The notes under the pieces are model-generated. The model saw only the letters and a program-made list of their open reading frames with translations, ran no database searches and was not told the DNA's origin. DNA of 64,000 nucleotides from Pachypanchax playfairii (lineage: Eukaryota; Chordata; Actinopteri; Cyprinodontiformes; Aplocheilidae), in assembly GCA_006937955.1 (NCBI GenBank), contig SSNP01000151.1, positions 491,270-555,269 of the forward strand, given 5' to 3'. Numbering within the stretch: the first letter of the stretch is position 1; every line of letters starts with the position of its first letter. The translations under genes were made by a program, and so were the position numbers. Shown here one piece after another: positions 1-10,130 of the stretch.

Positions 1-45
1 CATAAGTATACCTTCAGTGTTTGAATCCAAGTCCACGGCGGACAT
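1..45 (-). pseudogene. Truncated N-terminus of a transposon-type protein
   Basis: The ATG lies at 45-43 on the minus strand and reads MSAVDLDSNTEGILM up to the window edge. The 11.99 kb copy reads MAAVDL at the same place, so the second residue differs (Ser against Ala). The rest of the coding sequence lies outside the window, so it cannot be judged whether this copy is intact. See the entry at 11989 for the longer version. Confidence 0.5.
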
Positions 46-295
46 GTACTTCCTGTTCAAGAGCTGTCGGCAACGCGCATGCAGCGTCAATTTACGTCAC
101 ATCCCTACAACTGCGCGGGAAATTTGGACGTCGAACTGCAGCGCATTATGTAGCACACAGCGTTTCCAAGGCAACAGACATATATGCAGATGGCCTCGTT
201 ATTTTGGGTTTTTAATGCTTCATGACCCATTAGCATTGAATAAACTGGAAATGCATGTGTAGTTTTTCACAAATCTTGCCTTATGTCCCTTTAAG
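1..295 (-). repeat. Inverted partner of the 11.74-12.03 kb repeat
   Basis: Read on the minus strand, this stretch starts at TTAA (around 292-295) with TTAAAGGGACATAAGG and matches 11740-12033 with about six differences by eye, roughly 98% identity. It runs off the left window edge. It carries the same presumed promoter and start region as the 11.7 kb copy: a CRE-like TGACGTAA, an NRF1-like GCATGCGC and an ETS-like AGGAAGT just upstream of an ATG. The match is seen directly. That these are promoter sites is inference. The element class is not identified. Confidence 0.85.
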
Positions 296-2085
296 TCTAT
301 CACATCTACTCTGTCCATTTTTAAAACTGCATCACTGTTGTATCTCCAGTTCAGTCTGTTGAGCTAACTCCGTTCTCCAGCTGTTCATTTTGTTATCCCA
401 CATCCTTCATGTCTCCTTCTTTCTCCACCTGTTGTCCATAAGACCCTCCGCCCCCCAATGCTGCTCTCTGATTTCAAGCCCTAGTTTGTGAGTGTTTTTA
501 CTGCCACATCAGCTTTTGTTTTTTGGTGTTATTAAAAGATAATTTTATTTACTCGGTCCTCGAGTCTCATGCACCTTCAGTCCAGCAACTCCCCATACAT
601 CATGAATAGGGGTTGTTTTGCACCACGTTTGTGCTGAAATTTTGCTTTAGCTTTGGCTAACAACGAAATACCACTCAGAGACGGGCCCCATTCTATGCCA
701 CTAAGCCATTGCAGAGTAACTATCGGCTCGAAATTATACAGATTGACTTGTCCACAGAAGCAGCTTCCGCTATTTTCATCTGTTCTTTCTCTGGCCACCT
801 GTGTCGGTGCTACATGTCAGTCAAAGCTTTCAACCTTATCCTTGTACCCGTGTTTAGCAAGTTGGAGCTTCTTTTCCAGCTGTTTCTGAAGCTCTCTGTA
901 TTTTGCAATGTCGCCCTGCAGGAAGCAAATAGTTCTTTGGTCAATTATGTTTTTGACATTTTCTGTCAAAAATGTTTCTACTGGTAACTAAAGCTAAATG
1001 TTAGACTTTAAATTGACCTGCACACTTTGAAAATGAGGCTTGGATCACAGTGGAATGCAGAAGAGACTGCAAAAGATGCTGTGATAGAACGAACGAGGAT
1101 TACGGAGAGGGACAATTGAGGAGGATAGGAATTTTCCATCAACAACGTGAGTTGAACTGTGACGAGAGGCCACCATTACCCAACCGCCACTTGTGCACAG
1201 AGTGGACATAGACCTCAAACACAGCACAGCAAGGCATTTAACTGAGAAGGACAGTATATAAACTTGGCCCAGGGAGAACGAGTAAGAACCCAGATGGAGA
1301 GAGAACTACCAGATGTTTGGTGGTGGTTAGAGGGCCCATTGGCCCATGTCCAATGGAAGCCTCAACATGTGCCGCAGGGCAGTCGTGGCTACAATATGTG
1401 GTTTATCACCATCAAACATGTGACTTTGTGCATGACAGAACTTTGGTGACTGACTGTAGGCCTCAGGTGGCTGGAACAGTAGTGAGGAGGCTTAAGCTGC
1501 TGACAGGTGTATGGAAGGATTGATCTGGGGAAGACTGTTACATGAAGACATGGCATGAAGTACCATCATGACTGAGTTTAGTAAGGTCAGTGAAGGAGTC
1601 TTTTATGCAGTGTGGCAGTGATCTGCCAGTCTAATGGCAGGTAGGACCTCATTTAGCACAGCTGGTTTGTGAAGGCGGTGATGAGATCCTGACACACTGA
1701 AAACAGAACACTCTGAAAATCTATGCATGTTCAAAGAGAAAAGGAGAAAAGCACCAGCTCGTTCCTGTAAACAATAGTCAACACTGTGTAAAGTGAGCGG
1801 GAGTGTTGGAGTTACAAATATGGCTGTAAGCTTGAACTTGGTTCAGCAGGTGCTTAAGTTGCACTAAATATGATCAATTTTTTGATCTTAGAATTCAAAG
1901 TTTTTGCTGTCATTGCTTTAATTGACTCATGTATAGACAGTTATTCGGTTTGACTATAATTTTCTTATTATGTCACGTCACCCTCCCTTTAAGTTCTCCT
2001 TTATACTTCTCTCCTCCTCCTCTCTTTCTGGAAACTCCTTTTTCTTAAAGGCATGGCACAGAATTTTTTTTCTTCCGGGTGGATC
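296..2085. other. No gene seen
   Basis: No open reading frame here looks like a known protein, and no terminal repeat was recognised. Short ORFs at 653-987 and 1264-1523 overlap one another in different frames and look like chance. Confidence 0.6.
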
Positions 2086-2093
2086 ATCTAGAC

Positions 2094-2623
2094 CAGGGTT
2101 TCTCAACCTTTTTCAGCTGAACGCCCCGCTAAGTCATGCTGAAATCCCTTACTACCCACCAATGTCACATGCAGAGAAATAAAGTTTTCTGATACAAAAA
2201 TCATATTTTAACGATCAGAGCACCAGTTAAGTACAATGGCAAAAACTGCAAATATTCAAATGGCAAAATGAACAGATTTCAAAATAAAGTTCCTTCGAAG
2301 CTTTGTCTGATGCATTTTGGACAGGTGCTCCTTTAGCCGGGAGGGTTTCATTGCCTCGTTTGAAAAAACTTGTTCACAAAGCAGGCACATGGGAAGTTGT
2401 GGATTCATAGGTGAAGGAATAAATCCATACCTACGGTAGTCCACATTGTACTGCCGACACTTCTTCTTATTCTGAGCCATTGTTCGTTATGAATGTCCTG
2501 TATCACTAGCGCCAACCATAAGCATCTCAGTACCCCCTTCAGTGGCAAAAATCATTCACCGCCCCCTTATATAGTCTGAACGCCCACTGGGGGGGGCGCT
2601 ACAGCCCCCGTTGAGAAACCCTG
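2094..2623 (-). mobile_element. hAT element, 530 bp, internally deleted
   Basis: The termini are inverted: CAGGGTTTCTCAAC at the left and GTTGAGAAACCCTG at the right. They are flanked by 8-bp near-direct repeats, ATCTAGAC (2086-2093) and ATCCAGAC (2624-2631), with one mismatch. An 8-bp target duplication and CAG-type ends are hallmarks of the hAT superfamily. The coding strand is minus, with the BED finger about 140 bp from the right end. Only the first 74 codons remain before a stop and the other terminus, so this is a deletion derivative of a much longer autonomous element. Confidence 0.9.
2256..2480 (-). pseudogene. BED zinc-finger remnant of a hAT transposase (ZBED5/SCAND3-like)
   Basis: This 74-residue reading frame starts MAQNKKKCRQYNVDY and contains a BED-type finger with Cys32, Cys35, His52 and His57 in the context MCLLCEQVF...LKEHLSKMH. 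The KCRQYN...YGFIPSP lead-in is typical of vertebrate ZBED5/SCAND3-related hAT transposases. The BED finger binds the transposon ends. The catalytic RNase H-like domain and the dimerisation domain are absent, so it cannot transpose by itself. It lies inside the 2094-2623 element. Function as a free DNA-binding peptide is not excluded but nothing here supports it. Confidence 0.8.
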
Positions 2624-2631
2624 ATCCAGAC

Positions 2632-4715
2632 TATTGGTCTAGTATTTACGGAAGGCTGTTGTAGGTGCATGTGTTTATAGCTTGTTTATTATATTATAGT
2701 TATCTATGGAGATGCTCATAATGCATCACTTACTGGTGGCGAGCTTGACATCGTGGAAAAAGTGCAAATCTTCTGTTTTCCAGTGAATGTGTTTTGCGAT
2801 TCCAACAGCAACTTGCAATCAGAGCGTGCACGCAGATAACTGGGAGTTTCCTCTCAGGGACAGGGTTAGGAGTGTTGCGCATGCACATTTTTCCAACAAG
2901 TGGTGAGGGCAGTTCTTTCCTGAAATTCTGAAAAATCCTGCGCTATACCTTTAAGTAATTCTTTCATCACACTGGGGATTTAAGTTTTTGTTATTCAGGA
3001 AACACTTCATTGTTCTAGTGGGGATAACGCTGTCCATACTGAAGTTTAAATAGTAAGAGACTTACTCAGTCCTAACGTTGATGTCCTCTTGATGTGGCTC
3101 ACAGAGGAGTGATATTTCTCTGGCCTGTTTGTTAGAATAAGTAAACTGACTTTGTATCGTTTTTCAGATTTGATTGAGTGGAATGTTAAATTGAATGTGA
3201 TAAATTAAGATTGCAGAACAGTTTTTTTCCAGATTATTGGATGTCATAATCAACCAGTCCAAGGCTTGTGTGCCGAGAATTATTACCTCATGATCAACTG
3301 AAAGGTTAATAAATTTGCATACATTTAGTTATTAAAAGCTTATTAAAATAAGAGTTTGTTAAAATGTACCAAATTGTAGTCTGTGACTGGCTGAATAGGC
3401 TGGCAGCATTAAAGTCTTGCTTTCATGCAGCCCATCTAGCGGTGTTTTGGATCAGCAGTGGTATCATTCCTGATGAGATGCCAAAAAGAAAAAGAAAGGG
3501 CTTTAAAAAATTAGGGGCAGAGGGAGGGTCAGGAAATGGTGAGTGCCAGTTCTGTCAGTCCTGTCCACAGAGTGTTTCACCCTGTCTCTTCATCCCGTCC
3601 CCTCCATCCAGCCCATTTCCTAGCACCTGGTCGGTCTTTGCAACCACAGACAAAGAACTCTGTGATGGTGCAGACTGAGACATCAGTGTGTGAGTTCAGA
3701 ACAGAGACTTGACTCTAAACTCTCCAAAAATCCTCTCCCACTGCATTTTCTCTCTTGCACTCACATTATCCCTCACTTCCTGTTCTCTTACAGCCACTTT
3801 TTAGCCCATGACCCCTCAAGTCCCTAAACTCATCTTGCCTGCTTCCTCCTATCTGTTCTTCATATTTTAACATTCAGTCCTACTCCACCATCTTTTTTTA
3901 AATTACCCTACTGTCACTTCTCTCTTCCATTTTCTTCAGTCCAGGTTTTTAGTCCAGTTATTGACTTGGAATGGGATGCTGCTGAGACGATAGCATCACT
4001 GCTCGTAGGGGAGTCATTATGCACAGATATGGAACACCAACTCCATGTCACAGAGTCAACAGCATCTGGCTGCAGGGCATTAGAAGCAAGGGACTTTTAA
4101 AGGGAGAAACTCCACTCTATATTTGTCAGTTCTGCTGCAGAAATGAGGCCAGTAAAACCAAGTCCATTGCTGCTCCTTGAATTGATGCTATAAATTTATA
4201 AATGGATCACGTAGGTCAGTGCATTAATTCCATTTTTTGTTTACTCTCACATTTCAGACCATACAAATTAGACACCACCAAGATCTTGCAATTTCTCGTT
4301 TGTTGTCAAACTTTAAATGAAAGAACAGAATTCTTGTTGTTCCTCTCTCAGAGAAAAGAGCTAAGCATTTTCATTTCCTACAACGGAAATCCAAAAAACA
4401 TGTTTTCATATGCTGTATTCATTTATTCATTGGATTCTGTATTTTCTAATACAACAAAAAGGGGACTACAGTCTTACCATGTCAAAATGAAAACATTTAT
4501 TTAAAAAAAATGATATTTTAGGTTGACAATTCAATGGGCAAATGTTGCCTTTTCTTATTTGAATGTGAGACATTTCTGAAAAAATTGCAACTTTCTCAGA
4601 AAGATTCCACTAAAAACATGGACATAAGCATCAAGTTAATAACTTAAGGTTAATAAATGAAGACCTAAAGGTAGCTAGAAATTCAGAATTATTTTAATAA
4701 TGTTTTGAATACATG
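2632..4715. other. No gene seen
   Basis: This is mostly AT-rich unique-looking sequence with a pyrimidine-rich part around 3590-3960. ORFs at 3364-3678 and 4202-4504 show no recognisable domain. Confidence 0.5.
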
Positions 4716-4721
4716 TAAAAG

Positions 4722-4820
4722 AACCTGTCCAGGGTGTCCAAAGACTGCTGGAGATCCAGCACCAGCCCCTTGCGACCCTGAAAAGGAAGAAGCAGGTTTA
4801 GAAAATGGATGGATGGATAC
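4722..4820 (+). mobile_element. 3' part of a fish SINE/LINE ending in (GGAT)n
   Basis: The stretch reads CCTGTCCAGGGTGT... then GCGACCCTGAAAAGG and AGAAAATGGATGGATGG. This is the familiar 3' end of a very common teleost retroposon with a GGAT-repeat tail. The 5' end is missing. The SINE on the other strand at 50859-51186 has the same kind of ATGG tail. Confidence 0.65.
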
Positions 4821-6010
4821 ATGTAAAAGAGAAGTAAGATAGGAAGATTATTTGATGACAAGAAGTCAAGAGATTGATAAAAATAAGAAAAATGTCCAGT
4901 GCAGGTAAGAGAGGAGTGTGTGTCTGTGTGTGTGGGTGTCACCAAAATATCACAATCAATGTAGAAAGTAGAAAATACCTAAAAAGATCCAAATTGTCAA
5001 TAGTTTTAGGATTTTATGCACCAGCACATAATAAAAATAATCTGTTCTTTGGCAGATTCTAAAAGTATTTGCATCTTACGTCAAGTGTATAGAAATACAA
5101 GTAGATTCCATGGTGTCATTATCTGTTAAACAAAAATAAAGCCAACATAGAAGAGCTGTGTGTGTGAAAACCAATAAATAATCCAGCACTTTGTAGAATC
5201 ACCACCTTCTGCAACAATAACTTGTAGATTTATTCTGTTTAAATTTATTAGTCTCACTTTATTATGGAAAAACCTTTTTCCCCCCTCATTATATTACAGC
5301 AGTGAGTTCATTGAGGTTTGTGGGTATTCATTTCAGAATCAGAATCAGTTAATTGTCAAATATATTTTGCAAAATACAAGGAATTTGTCTTGAGTGAAAG
5401 TGCCCAGAGAATAAAAAGTAAGAGAAACATAAAAATAGGAAATCAGCTATATAACCAAATCGTTTTGCAATAGTGCAAAAACTATAAAGTGCAAAGAAAT
5501 CAGTGGGGTGTGGGGAAGGAGTTGATATGTGTGCATTAATGTAACTCATATACAGAGATTTACTATAGACCTTACTCAGTACCCTAGTGGCAGACGAGAA
5601 GAAACTGTTGTTTGTGGCAGGAGGCTCTGGTCCTGATGGACCAAAGCCTTCTGCTAGAGGGCAGAGTTGGAAAGATTTTGTGTCCAGGGTGGGATGACTC
5701 AGCCACAAGCTCTCATGCATGCTTCAGAGCACTGGAAGTGTACAGAACCTGGAGGGAAGGAAGGTCGTAACCAAGCAGAGCAGTCGACCGTTGTCCTTGG
5801 CTGAAGCTGCAGTGTACTAGATAGGGATGGGGGAGATGAGGATGGACAATGATGGAAGTGCAGAAATACATCATTATCTACATATGTTGGGAGGTTGAAC
5901 TTTGTCAGTTGTCAAAAAAAGTACATGCTCTGTTTTTTTGTTTTGTTTTTTTCATGACGAACCTGACATTCATCTCCCACTTGAGGTCCCACTTGAGGTC
6001 CTGAGAGATG

Positions 6011-6296
6011 TAAATGGTAAATGTCCTGTATTTGTATAGCGCTCTTCTAGTCATTCAGACCACTCAAAGCGCTTTCACACTACAAGGTTTTGCATTCACC
6101 CATTCACACAACCCGATATGTAAGCCAGGGGGACAGGGTAGGGGCTAACACTCACACAACCCGATACGCAGATCGGGGGCAACATGGGGTTCAGTGTCTT
6201 GCCCAAGGACACTTCGACATGTGGCGGTGGAAGCCAGGATCGATCCACCATCAAATTGGAGGACGACCGCTCTAGCCACTGAGCCACAGCCGCCCC
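6011..6296 (-). mobile_element. tRNA-derived SINE with target duplication
   Basis: On the minus strand the head reads GGGGCGGCTGTGGCTCAGTG. It has an A-box-like TGGCTCAGTGG and a degenerate B box, GGATCGATCC (consensus GGTTCGANTCC). The body ends in AGCGCTATACAAATACAGG and a CATTTACCATTTA tail. A 7-bp direct repeat AGAGATG flanks it (6004-6010 and 6297-6303). It is inserted in the LINE described at 5335. It is a SINE and not a working tRNA gene, because no acceptor stem or anticodon arm can be formed. Confidence 0.85.
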
Positions 6297-6529
6297 AGAG
6301 ATGATGGTGCCCAGGAAGCAGAAGGACTCCACTGTGTCCACTGGGGGTGATGGGGGCTGGAAGGGATTTTTTTAAGTCCACAACCATTTCCAATGTCGTC
6401 AAGTCAAGTTTATTTACAAAGCACATTTAAAAACAACCAAGGTTGACCAAAGTGTTGTACAATGAGATGACATAAAACAGTAAAACAACATAAACAGAAT
6501 AAAAGCTCTAAAAAATACATAAATACATA

Positions 6530-8131
6530 CAGTGGGGCAAAGAAGTATTTAGTCAGCCACCAATTGTGTAAGTTCTCCCACTTAAAAAGATCAGAGAGGC
6601 CTGTAATTTTCATCATAGGTATACCTCAACTATGAGAGACAAAATGAGGAAAAAAAATCCAGAAAATCACATTGTCTGATTTTTAAAGAATTTATTTGCA
6701 AATTATGGTGGAAAATAAGTATTTGGTCAATAACAAAAGTTAATCTCAATACTTTGTTATATAGCCTTTGTTGGCAATGACAGAGGTCAAACGTTTTCTG
6801 TAAGTCTTCACAAGGTTTTCACACACTGTTGCTGGTATTTTGGCCCATTCCTCCATGCAGATCTCCTCTAGAGCAGTGACGTTTTGGGGCTGACGCTGGG
6901 CAACAAGGACTTTCAACTCCCTCCAGAGATTTTCTATGGGGTTGAGATCTGGAGACTGGCTAGGCCACTCCAGGACCTTGAAATGCTTCTTACGAAGCCA
7001 CTCCTTCGTTGCCCGGGCGGTGTGTTTGAGATCATTGTCATGCTGACAGACCCAGCCACGTCTCATTTTCAATGCCCTTGCTGATGGAAGGAGGTTTTCA
7101 CTCAAAATCTTACGATACATGGCCCCATTCATTCTTTCCTTTACACGGATCAGTCGTCCTGGTCCCCTTGCAGAAAAACAGCCCCAAAGCATGATGTTTC
7201 CACCCCCATGCTTTACAGTAGGTATGGTGTTCTTTGGATCCAACTCAGCATTCTTTCCCCTCCAAACACGACAAGTTGAGTTTCTACCAAAAAGTTCTAT
7301 TTTGGTTTCATCTGACCATATGATGTTCTCCCAATCCTCTTCTGGATCATCCAAATGCTCTCTAGCAAACCGCAGACGGGCCTGGACGTGTCCTGGCTTC
7401 AGCAGGGGGACACGTCTGGCACTGCAGGATTTGAGTCCCTGGCGGCGTAGTGTGTTACTGATGGTAGCCTTTGTTACTTTGGTCCCAGCTCTCTGCAGGT
7501 CATTCACTAGGTCCCTCCGTGTGGTTCTGGGATTTTTGCTCACCGTTCTTGTGATCATTTTGACCCCACGGGGTGAGATCTTGCGTGGAGCCCCAGATCG
7601 AGGGAGATTATCAGTGGTCTTGTATGTCTTCCATTTTCTAATAGTTGCTCCCACAATTGATTTCTTCACACCAAGCTGCTTACCTATTGCAGATTCAGTC
7701 TTCCCAGCCTGGTGAAGGTCTACAATTTTGTTTCTGGTGTCCTTTGACAGCTCTTTGGTCTTGGCCATAGTGGAGTTTGGAGCGTGACTGTTTGAGGTTG
7801 TGGACAGGTGTCTTTTATACTGATAACGAGTTCACACAGGTGCCATTGATACAGGTAACGAGTGGAGGACCGAGGAGCCTCTTAAAGAAGTTGCAGGTCT
7901 GTGAAAGCCAGAAATCTTACTTGTTTGTAGGTGACCAAATACTTATTTTCCACCAAAATTTGCAAATAAATTCTTTAAAAATCAGACAATGTGATTTTCT
8001 GGATTTTTTTTCCTCATTTTGTCTCTCATAGTTGAGGTATACCTATGATGAAAATTACAGGCCTCTCTGATCTTTTTAAGTGGGAGAACTTACACAATTG
8101 GTGGCTGACTAAATACTTCTTTGCCCCACTG
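6530..8131 (-). mobile_element. Complete Tc1-like transposon, 1602 bp
   Basis: The ends CAGTGGGGCAAAG...CTTTGCCCCACTG are bordered by TA on both sides (6528-6529 and 8132-8133), the Tc1/mariner target duplication. The inverted repeats are 200 bp each (6530-6729 and 7932-8131) and differ at one base by eye, AAATTATGG against AAATTTTGG. It carries a full-length transposase reading frame on the minus strand. Long repeats of this size are typical of the IR/DR group of fish Tc1 elements. Near-identical ends and an open frame indicate a recent insertion. It sits in the 3' region of an L2-like LINE. Confidence 0.97.
6746..7768 (-). CDS. Tc1-like transposase, full length
   Basis: This 340-residue protein should cut the element out and paste it at TA sites, acting in the nucleus. 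The N-terminal third (about 1-110) holds two helix-turn-helix DNA-binding parts separated by a basic hook, RSGAPRK (57-63). The catalytic domain has the DDE residues Asp153 (WSDETK), Asp244 (QHDNDLKH) and Glu279 (NPIENLW), the same numbering as in the fish Sleeping Beauty transposase. A glycine-rich box (KHGGGNIMLWGCFSARGPG) lies at about 187-205. The frame has no stop or shift and its length matches the family. Two positions depart from the usual motif: Leu247 where Pro is common (DNDPKH) and Ile337 where Pro is common (KGYPTKY). Activity is plausible but not shown by the sequence. The start at 7768 gives the family's usual MAKTKEL beginning. Confidence 0.96.
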   Translation of the reverse strand: MAKTKELSKDTRNKIVDLHQAGKTESAIGKQLGVKKSIVGATIRKWKTYKTTDNLPRSGAPRKISPRGVKMITRTVSKNPRTTRRDLVNDLQRAGTKVTKATISNTLRRQGLKSCSARRVPLLKPGHVQARLRFAREHLDDPEEDWENIIWSDETKIELFGRNSTCRVWRGKNAELDPKNTIPTVKHGGGNIMLWGCFSARGPGRLIRVKERMNGAMYRKILSENLLPSARALKMRRGWVCQHDNDLKHTARATKEWLRKKHFKVLEWPSQSPDLNPIENLWRELKVLVAQRQPQNVTALEEICMEEWAKIPATVCENLVKTYRKRLTSVIANKGYITKY

Positions 8132-8600
8132 TAAAACACCTCACTAATAAAACAATCAACTTAAACCTTGTTAAAAGCCAATGAGAAGAGGTGGTTTTAA
8201 GAGCAGATTTAACAGTTCCTGAGCTTGTGGAGAATCTGATGTGAGGAGGTAAACTGTTTCATAGTCTGTCTTGGCAGCATTGAGCTCACACAAGCCAGGC
8301 AGTCAGTCTACCACCTATAAGCAGACTCCCCACCCTCAGAGATAGGACTGATGAGGCTGGTGTCATCCTCAAACTTCAGGAGCTTGACCAACTGATGGCT
8401 GGAGGTGCAGCTGTTGGTGTACATAGAGCAGAGCAGTGCGAAAATAATACCACAACACCTTAATTATTTCCTTTTTCAGATATTCTGTTGTAGATATGGT
8501 GTTGTATTTAGGGTCAGTGTTCTGTTGCTTGACTCAGTTTGGTCCAAGTTTTACCTGTCAAGTCAACAAGACAAGTGACCTCACATTTGACTAGAATATT

Positions 8601-8813
8601 TTAAAATACAGAGTAGCTTGTGGTTGACTCAGTGACTGCAATGTTCCCAGGTCCCGTGACTTTAAAACAAGCCCAAATCATCAAATCGGTGGTTGTACTG
8701 ATTAGGTGGTTTTTGATTTTGCTGCAAAGTAGATATGCTTTGCATCTACTTTGAACTGTCAAATGAACATTATGAACATTGTTCCAGAAGGCCGTGTTGC
8801 AAACAAAAGTCAT
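8601..8813 (-). pseudogene. Fragment of another Tc1-like transposase
   Basis: The frame reads ...TTTDLMIWACFKVTGPGNIAVTEST, which matches the central glycine-box region of a different Tc1 family (usual form MIWACFAATGPGHLAVIEST). The conserved GGG of the box is gone, and neither the N-terminal DNA-binding part nor the catalytic Glu is present. No terminal repeats were found nearby. It is an old remnant. Confidence 0.7.
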
Positions 8814-8999
8814 GCTGCCATATTATTTTTAGTGAGAAGAGGCTTCCTCCTGCAACCCTTTAAAATTATCATATGTGTCTAGTATGTTTCTAATGGAATT
8901 AGAAATAGAATAAAAAATAAACTTTTCATTTTCACATGCTGAGGTCTGCAGAGTTGGAGCTGTTCTTTTCTTGTTTTTATTAGGCCTGAGTACAGAAGG

Positions 9000-9328
9000 T
9001 GGTGCAAAGGCCCATTATATCCTGGCTATATATTTTTCTTTATTCTATCAAATGAAATGGGGACTTTCCAACCTCCCGAAGCTCATAAAATTTTGCGTAC
9101 CCCAAAAAGGTTGGAGAACACTTTCGAAATTTAAAGGAGACGTGAAGAGACGGAACAAATTGGCTCATCAGTACCATCAACTAATGGAGCCCCTACACAC
9201 AAATTCATATAGAGCTATACACTTGGTGGCGCCATAGAATATATTAGATCCATCAAAAAATTCTCTTGGAGGTGTGGCCTAAACTCAACAGGCAGGTGGA
9301 CCATCTTGGAGAAACTGCTTGGGTGTTT
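9000..9328. repeat. Unclassified fish repeat, interrupted
   Basis: Phrases such as CTTCCGGAG-like 'cccgaagctcataaaatttt' and TTGGTGGCGCC, and the part at about 9985-10130 (CACACCAAACTTGGTCATAC), look like pieces of a dispersed fish repeat that I recognise only in general form. The MITE candidate at 9329 separates the two parts. No coding potential was seen. Confidence 0.35.
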
Positions 9329-9910
9329 CTCAAAGCCAAGGAACACTGCTATGATGCCTTGGTCCCGCCCCGGTTGCCTAGGAGATACATCATCGGGACC
9401 TGCCAAGGCGCGTTCCAATGTTCATGTGCTACCGAGGCATCTGTACTCGGTTTGCCCGCTGTTTAGCGTACATACCAAGGATACATGGGACGTGCCTTGA
9501 TGCCTTCCTTCGGTCACAAATTTCCCAGAATACATCACAGTATTTTCAAAAAATGGCGGTTGAGGAGCCGACAGCAGCTACTTCAAAGGCAAATTTCCTG
9601 TTTAAATGTAAGTTAACTGATTGTTGCTATCGGGCTTATATCTAAAATGTTGGTTTTTTTTTTATCCAAAGCAGTTATACAGTTGGTTAGTTGCTTTGTA
9701 GTTGCAGCTAGAAGGTATTAACTCGCTTGCACTTTTATTTTATTTTATTAACATTTCTAGCTCCATGGGTGATGGGTGGGACATAAACAGTGCACGTGAG
9801 CAGGCAGCCGCGGTCACGTGAGTGAAGTCTGTTCCAATGTCCTCGTAAGCAAGACGCCTCCTCTACCAAGGCAGTGCCTCAGTAGGCAAGGTTCCTTGAC
9901 ACTGAGAACC
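9329..9910. mobile_element. MITE candidate with imperfect inverted ends
   Basis: The left end, GTTTCTCAAAGCCAAGGAAC, and the reverse complement of the right end, GGTTCTCAGTGTCAAGGAAC, are similar, and TGCCTTGGT recurs on both sides. I could not find a convincing target duplication, so the exact borders and the family are uncertain. The interior has a short frame (MAVEEPTAATSKANFLFK) of no known family. Confidence 0.45.
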
Positions 9911-10130
9911 ACCCCTTATTATTTGTTTGTTTGTTTATTTACTTATGAATTTTCCTAATTTCTTTTTGAACAAACTCCCCCTGCAGCTTGTATTGTATCC
10001 ACACCAAACTTGGTCATACAGTCTTAAGGCATGGGGGGTTAAAAGTTTTCAAAAGACTTTCAAAAAGTTTAATGATGTGGGCGTGGCTTAGTCTCAAAGA
10101 AGAAAAGAAAGCTGTAATAACCCACACAAA

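Larger units (their letters stand above)
6395..8273 (-). mobile_element. L2-like LINE 3' end, split by Tc1
   Basis: The outer parts, 6395-6529 and 8132-8273, are continuous with each other and match the 3' end of the better preserved LINE at 21726-22945. Both start GTCAAGTCAAGTTTATTTA and continue through AAAACACCTCACTAATAAAA. The Tc1 element lies between the two parts. It is truncated at its 5' end near 8273, where the outer LINE resumes. TGTCGT (left) and TGTCTT (right) are a possible imperfect target duplication. Confidence 0.8.
5335..8455 (-). mobile_element. LINE (Rex1/L2-like), three pieces, nested host of other insertions
   Basis: Three separated pieces, 5335-6010, 6297-6394 and about 8270-8455, read in order on the minus strand as the 3' half of one non-LTR retrotransposon. 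The 5335 end carries a CTGATT-type tail. The 5600-5760 part encodes the typical C-terminus (LSHPTLDTKSF, PLAEGFGPSGP when translated in place). The 8290-8450 part matches the reverse-transcriptase segment with SCTSSHQ..LLKF..D-type residues, now broken by stops. The breaks are explained by a SINE (6011-6296) and a second LINE (6395-8273). A short tandem duplication, CCCACTTGAGGT twice, lies at about 5976-6000. The clade is inferred from memory of fish consensus sequences. Confidence 0.7.

Noticed and set aside
6230..6300. tRNA gene on the minus strand
   Set aside because: The promoter boxes are those of a SINE head. The B box is degenerate, no cloverleaf forms, and a SINE target duplication flanks the unit.
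7119..7715. 198-residue plus-strand ORF
   Set aside because: It is the antisense shadow of the intact Tc1 transposase, which matches a known family on the other strand.
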